From assembly GCF_014237865.1 (NCBI RefSeq), contig NZ_JACJUU010000015.1:1-50677 (forward strand): DNA of 50,677 nt, read 5' to 3'. This document shows positions 27,103 to 36,380 of this stretch, in pieces (within the stretch, counting starts at the first letter, position 1; each line of letters opens with the position of its first letter). The position numbers and the translations under genes are program-made. A model generated the notes under the pieces. That model had not been told where the DNA came from, ran no database searches, and saw only the letters and a program-made list of their open reading frames with translations. The DNA is from Pusillimonas minor (GTDB lineage: Bacteria; Pseudomonadota; Gammaproteobacteria; Burkholderiales; Burkholderiaceae_B).

Positions 27103-28443
27103 TTGAGCTTCCTGTCCCGAAAACTTGCCCGGCTGGGTGACGATCACCAGCGCATCGCCAAAGCAGCACTGCGGGTCGCCCTGTTCTTGTTGCTGGGCAA
27201 GTTTGCAGGGGCGGCCAAAGAAATGGCCGTGGCGTACCGCTACGGTGTGTCCGATGCCGTCGACGCCTATCAGTTCACGCTGACACTGGCCAGTTGGCTG
27301 CCGGTTACGCTGGTGGGGGTGCTGTCGGTTGTACTGATACCCGTGTTGGTGCGTACCCGACGCGAGCCCGACCAGGCCCGCAACCAGTTTTTGTCCGAGC
27401 TTCAAGCCTGGTCGATTGCGCTGGGTACAGTGCTGGCCGTGTTGATATACACCGCATGGCCGTGGGTGCTTGATTTTGCCGGGCAGGGGTTAAGCCCGCA
27501 AACCCGTGCCATGAGCCTGCAACTGACCTGGGCATTTGCGCCGGCAGCGCTGCTGACCTTGGTTGCAGGGATTAGTGCGGCGCGTTTGCGTGCCCACGAG
27601 CGGCACCTGAACACCTTGCTTGATAGCGTGCCGGCGGTTGTTATCCTGATCTGGGTCTTGCTGGCCGGGGTCGTTGACAATGTCGGGCCGCTGCTGTGGG
27701 GTACGTTGGTTGGTTATTTTTTGCAGTCGGTGCTGTTGCTGTGGCTGGCGGGGCGGGCCGATAAAACATTGGCATTGCCGCAGTTCGGGTTCGGGTCGTC
27801 TCATTGGCCCGAACTGGTCAAGGCTGCAGGGGTCATGCTTGTTGGTCAAGTGGCCATGAGTTTTGTCGGCCCCATCGACCAATACACGGCTGCTTCGTTG
27901 GGCGACAACACCAACGCTACATTAGGTTATGCGACACGGCTGTTGGCGCTGGTGCTGGGTGTGGGGGCAGCGTCGGTCGGTCGGGCTGCGTTGCCGGTGC
28001 TGGCCGATATTCATAGTCGGGGTGATGCGGTCTACGGCAGGCGCGTTGCCCTGAAGTGGTCAGTCGCCATGCTGGCTGCTGGGGCGGCTGCCACGTTGGC
28101 CGGGTGGTGGCTGTCGCCATACGGGGTTGCGTTGTTGTTTGAGCGTGGTGCGTTTACCGCCGACGATACGCAGCGTGTTACCGAAGTATTGCGATGGGGG
28201 CTGTTGCAGTTGCCCTTCTATTTCGGGGTGCTCATTTTGGTGCAGTTGCTGGCCAGTCAGAACCGCTATCGGCTTATGGCCGCCATTGCCGTGGCAAATT
28301 TTGCCGTAAAAGCAGCCATGAACGCTGTGCTGGCGCCCGTGTACGGCGCCCAGGGCATCATGCTGGCAACCGCCTTCATGTATGCCTCGTCGTATGTGTG
28401 CTATGCGGTTGCCGCCTTGCGGTATCGGCCTGCAACCGTATAG
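27103..28443 (+). CDS. MurJ/MviN-like lipid-linked sugar flippase
   Basis: 446 residues, almost entirely hydrophobic, with about a dozen transmembrane segments. The N-terminal GKFAGAAKEMAVAYRYGVSDAVDAYQ region and the later RLLALVLGVGAASVGRAALPVLAD are like MurJ and other MOP-superfamily exporters. Given its place, it most likely flips the undecaprenyl-linked oligosaccharide across the inner membrane (the Wzx role) rather than lipid II. The start is a TTG two bases after the upstream stop (TGACTTGAG); no stronger alternative is seen. No Wzy polymerase follows. Confidence 0.82.
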   Translation: MSFLSRKLARLGDDHQRIAKAALRVALFLLLGKFAGAAKEMAVAYRYGVSDAVDAYQFTLTLASWLPVTLVGVLSVVLIPVLVRTRREPDQARNQFLSELQAWSIALGTVLAVLIYTAWPWVLDFAGQGLSPQTRAMSLQLTWAFAPAALLTLVAGISAARLRAHERHLNTLLDSVPAVVILIWVLLAGVVDNVGPLLWGTLVGYFLQSVLLLWLAGRADKTLALPQFGFGSSHWPELVKAAGVMLVGQVAMSFVGPIDQYTAASLGDNTNATLGYATRLLALVLGVGAASVGRAALPVLADIHSRGDAVYGRRVALKWSVAMLAAGAAATLAGWWLSPYGVALLFERGAFTADDTQRVTEVLRWGLLQLPFYFGVLILVQLLASQNRYRLMAAIAVANFAVKAAMNAVLAPVYGAQGIMLATAFMYASSYVCYAVAALRYRPATV

Positions 28444-28451
28444 TTTTCAAT

Positions 28452-29615
28452 ATGTTTTTGGGTTGTGTTGTGTCTAAAAAGAAGTCTGCGCCGCATTTGA
28501 TGATTGTGATCCACTCCCTGAGCGGGGGTGGGGCCGAGCGCGTCACCGCCGACCTGGGCGCCTACTGGTACAGGCAGGGCTACCAGGTTACTGTGGTCAC
28601 TCAGGCCGATGCTTCGTCCGACGCCTATCCGTTGCAAGCGGGCATAGCCCGCATTGTGCTGGGTACAGCCGGGGCCAGCCGTGGGCAGGTCAGTGCCTTG
28701 TTGGCCAACATCCGTCGCGTGTTCAAGTTGCGCCGCGTCATCCGGCGTGTGCGGCCCACGCTCGTCCTGGGCATGATGACCACTTCATCGGTTCTGGCCG
28801 TGGCCGCCGCGCGCGGGTTGCCGTGTCGCGTCATTGCTACCGAGCACACGCACCCGCCATCGCAAGAGCTTTCGACATTCTGGCTGCGCATGCGTCGTTG
28901 GGCTTATCCGCGCGCGGCAAGGGTGGTGGCGCTTACGTCGGGTACGGCGCAATGGTTGTCACAACATGTGCCGGGCTCGAAGGTTTGCGTCATCCCCAAT
29001 GCAGTACGCTGGCCACTTGACGCGACTGACCCGTGCGTCGAGCCGCCCGAGCGGCATGGTCGCAAGCGTTTGCTGGCGGTTGGCCGCCTGCATCCGCATA
29101 AAGGATTCGATCTTCTATTAACTGCGTTCGCCGCCATCGCAAAGTATTTGCCCGATTGGGACTTGACCCTGTTGGGCGAGGGGCCTGAACGCGAAACCCT
29201 GCAAGCGCAAATCGAGGCGCTTGGCCTGGCCGATCGGGTCACGATGCCGGGTCGTGTCGGTAATGTCGGTCAATGGTACGAGCAGTCTGATCTTTACGTG
29301 CTTAGTTCGAGGGTCGAAGGGCTGTCGAATACCTTGCTTGAGGCCATGGCCAGCGGGCTGGCGGCAGTGGCCTTCGATTGCGAAACAGGCCCGCGTGAAA
29401 TCGTCCGTCATGGCATCGACGGCGTCTTGGTCAGCCCGTCTGAAGACGTCGACGCCTTGGCGGCCCATTTGTCCGACCTCATGGCCCGCCCGCAAAAGCG
29501 CGAGGCCATGGCCAGGCGCGCCATCGATGTGCGCGACCGCTTTTCGTCGGCCCGGGTCATGGCGCTGTGGCGGCAGGTATTCGTCGACGCCGCCGATCCG
29601 GGTAAAACAGCCTGA
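28452..29615 (+). CDS. Family 4 glycosyltransferase
   Basis: 387 residues, cytoplasmic or peripheral GT-B fold. N-terminal HSLSGGGAERVTADLGAYW is a common GT4 opening. The C-terminal donor-site motif E-x7-E is EGLSNTLLE (Glu289, Glu297). The start is uncertain: ATG at 28452 or GTG at 28470 both fit, neither has a good ribosome site, and the frame is open well into the upstream gene. It should add one sugar to the lipid-linked repeat unit; donor and linkage are unknown. Confidence 0.85.
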   Translation: MFLGCVVSKKKSAPHLMIVIHSLSGGGAERVTADLGAYWYRQGYQVTVVTQADASSDAYPLQAGIARIVLGTAGASRGQVSALLANIRRVFKLRRVIRRVRPTLVLGMMTTSSVLAVAAARGLPCRVIATEHTHPPSQELSTFWLRMRRWAYPRAARVVALTSGTAQWLSQHVPGSKVCVIPNAVRWPLDATDPCVEPPERHGRKRLLAVGRLHPHKGFDLLLTAFAAIAKYLPDWDLTLLGEGPERETLQAQIEALGLADRVTMPGRVGNVGQWYEQSDLYVLSSRVEGLSNTLLEAMASGLAAVAFDCETGPREIVRHGIDGVLVSPSEDVDALAAHLSDLMARPQKREAMARRAIDVRDRFSSARVMALWRQVFVDAADPGKTA

Positions 29616-29628
29616 ATAAAGGGTAGCT

Positions 29629-31539
29629 ATGTGTGGAATTGTTGGGGCCTGGGGCCCACTGAACGACCGGCAGAATGTTCTGGCTAACAGCCGCAAAGTC
29701 ATGAAGCATCGCGGGCCGGACAGCCAGGGCTATTGGGAAGACGCCGACGCCAATATTGGCCTGGGCCATGTGCGGCTGGCCATTATCGACTTGTCCGAAG
29801 CCGGTCACCAGCCCATGGTGTCGGCATGCGGTCGTTATGTGGTTGTGCTTAATGGCGAAATCTATAACCATTTGGCCTTGCGCGAGCTGCTGCAGGTGCA
29901 AAGCCGTGCACCCGACTGGCGTGGCCACTCCGACACCGAAACCTTGCTGGCGGCCATTGCCGCCTGGGGCCTCGAAACCACGTTGCAGTCGCTGGTGGGT
30001 ATGTTTGCCTTTGCGGTCTGGGATCGCGACGCCCGTACGCTGTCTTTGGCGCGCGACCGGATGGGCGAAAAGCCGCTGTATTGGGGCCATGCCGGCGAAG
30101 CGCTGGTTTTCGCGTCAGAGCTCAAAGCGCTGCGTGGCATGCCGGGTTTCAATACCGCGCCCGACAAAACCGCACTGACGCTGATGATGCGTCACAACTA
30201 TATTCCGGCGCCGTTTAGCGTTTACGAAGACATCAAAAAGCTGCCGCCTGGCCACTACATTACCCTTACCGCCGAAGATTGCCGTCAGCGTAGTCTGCCG
30301 CCTTCCTCGGCCTATTGGTCTGCGCGCCAGGTGGCCGAAGAGGGCAAAGCGCAGGCCTTGAGCTTTTCCCGCGAAGAAGATGCCGTCGACGCGCTTGAAG
30401 AGGTATTGACGACGGCGATTCGTGGCCAAATGATGGCCGACGTGCCTTTGGGGGCGTTCTTGTCCGGCGGAGTCGATTCGTCGCTGGTTGTGGCCTTGAT
30501 GCAGGCGCTGAGCGCCAACGCCGTCAATACCTATGCCATTGGTTTCGAAGAGCCCGCCTTTAACGAAGCCGAATACGCGCGTGAAGTGGCCGCGCATCTG
30601 GGAACACGGCACACCGAACTGTACGTTTCGGCGCAAGATGCTCTTGATGTCGTGCCGCGTTTGCCCGACATTTACGACGAGCCTTTTGCCGACTCTTCCC
30701 AGATCCCCACAGTGTTGCTGATGCAAATGGCCAGCCAGCACGTCACTGTGGCCTTGTCGGGCGACGGTGGCGACGAGCTGTTTGGCGGTTATTCGCGTTA
30801 TCAGCGCGCGCAGCGCTGGTGGGACAAGCGCAGCAGTATGCCGGGTCTGATGCGCAAGCCTTTTGGGTCGCTGGCGCAAACGCTGGGCCGGGCGCTGCCC
30901 GGAAACAGCGCCGGGCAGCTCGATAAATTCGGTCGTCTGATGCACGCCGAGGGCTCGGGGCCGTTTTACCGCCAGTTTGTGTCGTATTGGGAAGACCCTT
31001 CCGCGGTGATCAACGGCGGTCGTCTGGCGCCCACAGTGTTTGACCAGCCCAGTGGCTTGCCGTTCGCAGACCACATGATGCTGCTCGATACCCAGACCTA
31101 TCTGCCTGACGACATTCTCGTCAAGGTCGACCGGGCGGCAATGGCCGCCAGCCTGGAAACGCGCGTCCCTTTACTGGACCACCGCGTGTATGCGTTTTCG
31201 CAGCGTCTGACGCCGCAATACAAGTTTCGCGATGGGCAGGGCAAATGGTTGTTGCGGCAAGTGCTTTATCGCCATGTGCCCGAAGTGCTCATTGACCGGC
31301 CCAAGAAGGGGTTTGGCGTACCTGTCGGGCAGTGGCTGCGCGGTCCATTAAAAGACTGGGCGCAAAGTTTGCTCGACCCAGCGCACCTGGCGCGCCATGG
31401 TGTTTTCAATGCCGAGCCTGTCACGAAAAAATGGCAGTCGCATTTAGCGGGGCATCATGATTGGAGCGCCCATTTATGGGGGGTGTTAATGACGCAGGCC
31501 TGGCTTGACGCGCAATCGAACGAAGGCCTCTCGGCATGA
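29629..31539 (+). CDS. Glutamine-dependent amidotransferase, asparagine synthase B family (WbpS-like)
   Basis: 636 residues. The N-terminal class II glutaminase domain has catalytic Cys2 (MCGIVGAWG); the synthetase domain has the ATP pyrophosphatase loop SGGVDSS (279-285). True AsnB makes asparagine, but copies inside O-antigen loci (WbpS in P. aeruginosa O6, amidotransferases in the Bordetella wbm locus) amidate uronic acids such as GalNAcA. The position here, between glycosyltransferases and after a GalNAcA pathway, favours that role. The last four bases overlap the next gene (ATGA). Role in sugar amidation is inference from context. Confidence 0.88.
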   Translation: MCGIVGAWGPLNDRQNVLANSRKVMKHRGPDSQGYWEDADANIGLGHVRLAIIDLSEAGHQPMVSACGRYVVVLNGEIYNHLALRELLQVQSRAPDWRGHSDTETLLAAIAAWGLETTLQSLVGMFAFAVWDRDARTLSLARDRMGEKPLYWGHAGEALVFASELKALRGMPGFNTAPDKTALTLMMRHNYIPAPFSVYEDIKKLPPGHYITLTAEDCRQRSLPPSSAYWSARQVAEEGKAQALSFSREEDAVDALEEVLTTAIRGQMMADVPLGAFLSGGVDSSLVVALMQALSANAVNTYAIGFEEPAFNEAEYAREVAAHLGTRHTELYVSAQDALDVVPRLPDIYDEPFADSSQIPTVLLMQMASQHVTVALSGDGGDELFGGYSRYQRAQRWWDKRSSMPGLMRKPFGSLAQTLGRALPGNSAGQLDKFGRLMHAEGSGPFYRQFVSYWEDPSAVINGGRLAPTVFDQPSGLPFADHMMLLDTQTYLPDDILVKVDRAAMAASLETRVPLLDHRVYAFSQRLTPQYKFRDGQGKWLLRQVLYRHVPEVLIDRPKKGFGVPVGQWLRGPLKDWAQSLLDPAHLARHGVFNAEPVTKKWQSHLAGHHDWSAHLWGVLMTQAWLDAQSNEGLSA

Positions 31540-32657
31540 AAATCGCGCTCCTGGTCAGCTCGATGAATGCAGGCGGTGCCGAACGTGTTGCGGCAACGCT
31601 GTGCAACGCCTGGGCGTCGCAGGGTCATCACGTGCTGCTCATGCCGACCTACCCCGTCAAGGGACATAGTTTTTATCCGCTGGCATCAAATGTGCGGGTT
31701 GAATGGTTGGCTGATCGATTAGGTGCCGGCGCTCGTTCGTGGCGTTCGCCGTTTTTAAAGTTATGCCAGATGCGCCGGTTTGTGTCCGACGAGCAGCCTG
31801 ATGTTGTTGTTTCCTTCCTGACCAATGTCAACGTCATGACGTTATTGGCCACTTGGGGGCTGACTGTGCCTGTCGTGGTATGCGAGCGTACCAATCCGGC
31901 ATTCAGCGACAGTAGCGGGCCTGTATTGTCGATGTTGCGCCGATGGCTGTACCGACGCGCAGCGGCGGTTTGCGTTCAAACCCAGGCAACGGCCAGCGCT
32001 TTTGCGCAGATGGTGCCGCACATGCCCAGTCTCGACGTACTGCCCAATCCGATGCCGCCGGAACTCGACGGCATGGCGCTTTCGTCGCTTATGCCCGATG
32101 ACAGCGGTCGTTTCCGTCTTGTCGCCATGGGTCGGTTTATGCCCAACAAGCAATTCGACCGTTTGATTGATATGTTTTCGCGCATTCACACCGATTTCCC
32201 GCAGTGGGATCTTTATATTTTTGGCGACGGCCCCATGCGTGAAGGGCTCGAATTAAAGGTTCAGCAAATGGAGCTATCGGGTAGGGTGCATATGCCGGGG
32301 CGCACGACGTCGCCGTGGATTGAGCTGCAAAAGGCCAGTGCGTTTGTCATGACGTCCTCTGTAGAGGGGTTTCCCAATGTATTGCTCGAGGCGATGGCCC
32401 TTGGGCTGCCCGCTGTTGTGTACGACTGCCCCAGTGGTCCACGTGAACTGACCGAAGACGGTCAACATGCTGTGTTGGTGGCGTTAGGCGACGAAGACAA
32501 GTTTGTCGCGGGTTTGCGCACCTTGTTGGGCGATGCCGCCCAACGGCAAAAGCTGGGTAAAGTGGCGGCGCAGTCGGTGCGGGCCCGATTCAGCCTGCCT
32601 GCTGTGGTCAAGCAATGGGGCGGGGTTCTTTCCAGGGTTACAAAGCACAATGACTGA
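31536..32657 (+). CDS. Family 4 glycosyltransferase
   Basis: 373 residues. The start MKIALLVSSMNAGGAERVAATL is typical of GT4 enzymes such as those in P. aeruginosa O6 and Bordetella LPS loci. The donor motif is EGFPNVLLE (Glu277, Glu285), followed by the usual GLPAVVYDCPSGPRE. Overlaps the amidotransferase stop by 4 bp and is itself overlapped by 8 bp by the next gene, so translation is likely coupled through all three. Sugar specificity unknown. Confidence 0.87.
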   Translation: MKIALLVSSMNAGGAERVAATLCNAWASQGHHVLLMPTYPVKGHSFYPLASNVRVEWLADRLGAGARSWRSPFLKLCQMRRFVSDEQPDVVVSFLTNVNVMTLLATWGLTVPVVVCERTNPAFSDSSGPVLSMLRRWLYRRAAAVCVQTQATASAFAQMVPHMPSLDVLPNPMPPELDGMALSSLMPDDSGRFRLVAMGRFMPNKQFDRLIDMFSRIHTDFPQWDLYIFGDGPMREGLELKVQQMELSGRVHMPGRTTSPWIELQKASAFVMTSSVEGFPNVLLEAMALGLPAVVYDCPSGPRELTEDGQHAVLVALGDEDKFVAGLRTLLGDAAQRQKLGKVAAQSVRARFSLPAVVKQWGGVLSRVTKHND

Positions 32658-34917
32658 TACGACCGTTTTGCATATCGTTCATATCATCTCCGGGCTTGGG
32701 CATGGCGGCGCCGAAACCGTATTGCACCGCTTGCTGACGGCGTCCGACCAAAAAGACCGCCACACCGTCATTTCCATGACGGACGACGGCGTGTTCGGCC
32801 CGCGATTGCGCGAGGCCGGTGTCAATGTGTTGACGCTAGGCATGCCCTCGGGCCGGCTGACTTTTGCCGGCCTGCGCGAGATGTATCGCCTGTTGCGCCA
32901 GCTGTCACCCGATGTCGTACAAACCTGGATGTACCATGCGGATCTGGTCGGTGGCGTGGTTGCCCGCCTTGCCGGTATTCGGGCTGTTTCCTGGGGCATT
33001 CGTAATTCGGGGGCCAACCTGCACAAGGCCAGTCGTGTCAGTCGTGCCATTGCATGGCTGTGCGCCCGCACTTCGGGGATGATTCCAGCAGCTATTGTGG
33101 CCTGCGCCGACAACGCCGCCCACCGGCATAAGTCGTGGGGGTATCGGGCCAATCTTTTTCGCGTCATCCCCAATGGTTACGACTTGTCGCGCTGGAAGCC
33201 CGATCCTGAGGTGCGTTTGCGCATGCGGTCGCAGCTTCATGTGTCGCTCGATACACCTTTGGTGGGGTGTGTAGCGCGCTGGAACCCGCTGAAAGATCAT
33301 GCCAATTTGTTGGCTGCCGTGGCGCGCAGCGCACAAGCCCACCCCAAACTGAAACTGGTCTTGGTCGGCCACCAGGTCGACGAAAACAATGCGCAGCTCA
33401 TGTCGCTTGTCGAGCAGCACGGCCTGCGCGACCGGGTACTGCTGCTGGGCCGTCGCGACGACGTGCCCGACATCATGAAGGCGCTGGATATTCATGTGTT
33501 GTCCAGTTGTGCCGAAGGGTTTCCCAACGTGGTGGCCGAGGCGATGGCCGTAGGGGTTGCCAATGTAGTGACCGATGTCGGCGATGCATCGCGTATTGTC
33601 AGTACCTTGGGTTGGGTCGCGCCGCCCCAAGACAGCCAGGCCTTGTCCGATGCGCTTAGCCAGGCATTGGCGCAATTGGGCACGCCCGATATGGCGACCC
33701 GGCTTCAAAAAGGGCGCGAGCGCGTGGCCCGATTCTTCAGTTTGTCGGCGATGGTGGAAGCGTACCGTGCGCACTGGCACGAACTGGCCGGGCGTCGCCG
33801 CCTGATGTTTGCGATCAATAACCCCGCGTTTTTCCTGTCGCATCGTCTGCCGCTGGCTTTGGCGGCACGTGAGGCCGGCTTTGACGTGCATGTCGCCACA
33901 ATGGATGGCCCGACCGTGCCGCAAATTCAGGCGCTGGGTTTTCGCCATCATGTCATTCCCATGTCGCGTAGCGGCCGTAACCCGTTTCGCGAGTTTCTGA
34001 CCATGCTGGCCTTTCGTCGCCTGTTTGTTCAGCAGCGCCCCGCCATCGTGCACGCGGTCACCATCAAGCCTTTGCTGTATGGCGGCATAGCAGCGCGCCT
34101 GGCTAAAGTACCGGCGTTTATCGGTGCGGTATCGGGGCTGGGCTTTGTGTTTACCGGGGGCGACCCTAAACGCAATCTTATTCGTTGGGCGGCAACACGG
34201 TTGTACCGTCTGGCGCTGGGCCATCCGCACAGCCGGGTCATTTTCCAGAACAGCGGCGACCGCGATATGTTGCAGTCGGCCGGGGCCTTGCGGCCCGGGC
34301 AGGTGGTCATGATCCGAGGGTCGGGTGTTGACCTGGACGAGTTTCCGGCACTGCCGGAACCCGGGGGTGCGCCCGTGGCGATTATGGTGTCGCGTTTGCT
34401 GCACGACAAAGGCGTCAACGAATTCGTCGAAGCAGCGCGTCTGACGCGAGGGCATCCGTCGGGCCTGCGCTGGGTATTGGTGGGCAGCCCCGACGTCATC
34501 AACCCGGCCAGCGTCACAGAAGACACGCTGAAAGCCTGGCAGCAAGAGGGTGTGGTGGAGTGTCTGGGCGAGCGCACCGATATTGCCGAGCTGTATCAGT
34601 CGGCGCATATCGCCGTATTGCCCTCGTACCGCGAAGGCTTGCCCAAGTCGCTGATTGAAGCGGCGGCCAGCGGCCGTGCGGTGGTGACTACCGATGTGCC
34701 GGGTTGCCGCGATGCCATCGAGCCTGGCGAAACCGGTGTGCTGGTGCCTGCGCGCGATGCGCGGGCGCTGGCCGATGCGGTGGTACGCCTGGCCGAAAAC
34801 CCCGAGCTACGTCAACAAATGGGCCGGGCCGGCCGACAACTGGCCGAACGTGTGTTCGACATCAGACTCGTCCAGCAGGCCCACTTGCAACTGTATGAAT
34901 CGTTGTTAAAACGGTAA
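32650..34917 (+). CDS. Bidomain glycosyltransferase: two complete GT4 units fused
   Basis: 755 residues, twice the normal length. Unit 1 (about 1-375) begins LHIVHIISGLGHGGAETVL and has its own donor motif EGFPNVVAE (Glu289, Glu297). Unit 2 (about 383-755) begins RRLMFAINNPAFFLSHRLPL, the usual start of another GT4 type (WbpT/WbpU/PglA-like), with donor motif EGLPKSLIE (Glu662, Glu670). The joint HELAGRRRLMF has no linker, and Met386 sits where a free-standing enzyme would start. Both units keep all motifs, so each should be active, adding two sugars in turn. The start ATG overlaps the upstream gene by 8 bp. The 3' end overlaps the converging PMM/PGM gene by 12 bp. Confidence 0.87.
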   Translation: MTDTTVLHIVHIISGLGHGGAETVLHRLLTASDQKDRHTVISMTDDGVFGPRLREAGVNVLTLGMPSGRLTFAGLREMYRLLRQLSPDVVQTWMYHADLVGGVVARLAGIRAVSWGIRNSGANLHKASRVSRAIAWLCARTSGMIPAAIVACADNAAHRHKSWGYRANLFRVIPNGYDLSRWKPDPEVRLRMRSQLHVSLDTPLVGCVARWNPLKDHANLLAAVARSAQAHPKLKLVLVGHQVDENNAQLMSLVEQHGLRDRVLLLGRRDDVPDIMKALDIHVLSSCAEGFPNVVAEAMAVGVANVVTDVGDASRIVSTLGWVAPPQDSQALSDALSQALAQLGTPDMATRLQKGRERVARFFSLSAMVEAYRAHWHELAGRRRLMFAINNPAFFLSHRLPLALAAREAGFDVHVATMDGPTVPQIQALGFRHHVIPMSRSGRNPFREFLTMLAFRRLFVQQRPAIVHAVTIKPLLYGGIAARLAKVPAFIGAVSGLGFVFTGGDPKRNLIRWAATRLYRLALGHPHSRVIFQNSGDRDMLQSAGALRPGQVVMIRGSGVDLDEFPALPEPGGAPVAIMVSRLLHDKGVNEFVEAARLTRGHPSGLRWVLVGSPDVINPASVTEDTLKAWQQEGVVECLGERTDIAELYQSAHIAVLPSYREGLPKSLIEAAASGRAVVTTDVPGCRDAIEPGETGVLVPARDARALADAVVRLAENPELRQQMGRAGRQLAERVFDIRLVQQAHLQLYESLLKR

Positions 34918-36294
34918 GCGGGCGTGTGGTGCCAGAGCCAGCAGCGCATCACGGAACTCAGTCTGGATGCGTTTGAGGGCTTGTTCGTTGTCGCCCTCGA
35001 AGCGCAGCACCACAACGGGTGTAGTGTTCGAGGCGCGGGCTAACCCGAAGCCATCGTTATATTCGGCGCGAACGCCATCAATCGTGTTGATTTCGGTAGC
35101 TGTGGCAAAACGGCCTTCGGTTTGAAGCCGTGCAATCAACGCGTGCGGTTCGCCCTCATTCATTTCAATCTTCAGCTCGGGCGTTGACACGCCTTGGGGC
35201 AACGCTTCCAGCAGGGCGGACGCGTTCGCCTGGCGAGACACAATTTCCAGCAACCGGGCGCCGGTGTACAGCCCGTCGTCGAAGCCGAACCAGCGTTCTT
35301 TGAAGAAGGTATGGCCGCTCATTTCGCCGGCTAGTGGCGCGCCGGTTTCCGCCAGCTTGGCCTTGATCATCGAGTGACCGGTTTGCCACATAAGGGGCTG
35401 GCCGCCAGCGGCCCGAATGGCCTGAGCAACGTGACGGCTGCACTTCACGTCGAAAATAATCGTGGCGCCCGGCTCACGCTGCAGCACGTCTTGCGCATAC
35501 AAAATGAGCTGGCGGTCGGGCCAGATGATTTCCCCTGACTTGGTGACTACGCCTAGTCGGTCGGCGTCGCCGTCAAAGGCCAGGCCCAGTTCGCAGTCGG
35601 TGGTTTTTACGGTGTGGATCAGGTCTTGCAGATTGTGCGGGTCGGCCGGGTCGGGGTGGTGATTAGGGAAGTTGCCGTCGACCTCACAAAAGAGTTCGAT
35701 AACGTTGCAACCCAACGCCCGGAACAGCTCGGGCGCTACGGCGCCGCCGACACCGTTGCCGCAATCGATGGCGATCTTCATGGGCCGTGTCAGTTTGACG
35801 TCGCCGACAATGCGCTGGATGTAGTCGGTAATGGGTGCATAGTGTGCGCCCTTGCCGGGTGTTGCAGCGACCGGCAGGTCACCGTGGTTCATGGCGGCTT
35901 TCAGGGCTTGCACGCCCGCGCCATACAACGTTTTGCCGGCCATCATCATCTTGAAGCCGTTGTAGTTGGGCGGATTGTGGCTGCCGGTAATTGCAACGCC
36001 CGAACCTGTTTTCTTGGTGTGCGCGGCAAAGTACACCAGCGGCGTAGGTACGCAGCCCAAGTCCAGCGTATTGACGCCGCCGGCCTGAATGCCGCCTTGT
36101 AATGCTTGCGACAGCGCCGGGCTGCTCAAGCGGCCGTCGTATCCCACAACCAGCGTATCAACGCCTTCTTTAATGGCTTGTTGGGCTAGCGCCAGGCCCA
36201 GGTGGTGGGCAAAGTCGGGGTTGATCTGTTCGGGTACCGTGCCACGAATATCGTAGGCTTTGAAAACAGCGTCGGGAAAAGAAGGGGTCGTCAC
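34906..36294 (-). CDS. Phosphomannomutase/phosphoglucomutase (AlgC/ManB type)
   Basis: 462 residues, close to AlgC of Pseudomonas. Interconverts the 6- and 1-phosphates of mannose or glucose, feeding nucleotide-sugar synthesis. The phosphoserine is Ser105 in TGSHNPPNYNG; the metal loop DGDADRLG and the sugar-binding GEMSGH follow in order; a C-terminal domain closes the cleft. It runs against the polysaccharide cluster and overlaps the last glycosyltransferase gene tail to tail. It is divergent from the FAD oxidase gene at 36381. Confidence 0.93.
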   Translation of the reverse strand: MTTPSFPDAVFKAYDIRGTVPEQINPDFAHHLGLALAQQAIKEGVDTLVVGYDGRLSSPALSQALQGGIQAGGVNTLDLGCVPTPLVYFAAHTKKTGSGVAITGSHNPPNYNGFKMMMAGKTLYGAGVQALKAAMNHGDLPVAATPGKGAHYAPITDYIQRIVGDVKLTRPMKIAIDCGNGVGGAVAPELFRALGCNVIELFCEVDGNFPNHHPDPADPHNLQDLIHTVKTTDCELGLAFDGDADRLGVVTKSGEIIWPDRQLILYAQDVLQREPGATIIFDVKCSRHVAQAIRAAGGQPLMWQTGHSMIKAKLAETGAPLAGEMSGHTFFKERWFGFDDGLYTGARLLEIVSRQANASALLEALPQGVSTPELKIEMNEGEPHALIARLQTEGRFATATEINTIDGVRAEYNDGFGLARASNTTPVVVLRFEGDNEQALKRIQTEFRDALLALAPHARLPF

Positions 36295-36380
36295 AATAGA
36301 TCCTGATGAACCGTGGGGTTAAAAGCGGTCCAATTATGGCATAGGCTTAAAATGGAAAATGACTGTCTACGAGGTATGCC

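Noticed and set aside
28194-28451. N-terminal extension of the first GT4 gene into the flippase gene
   Set aside because: The extra 86 residues are the out-of-frame shadow of the flippase end; the GT4 pattern begins only after 28452.
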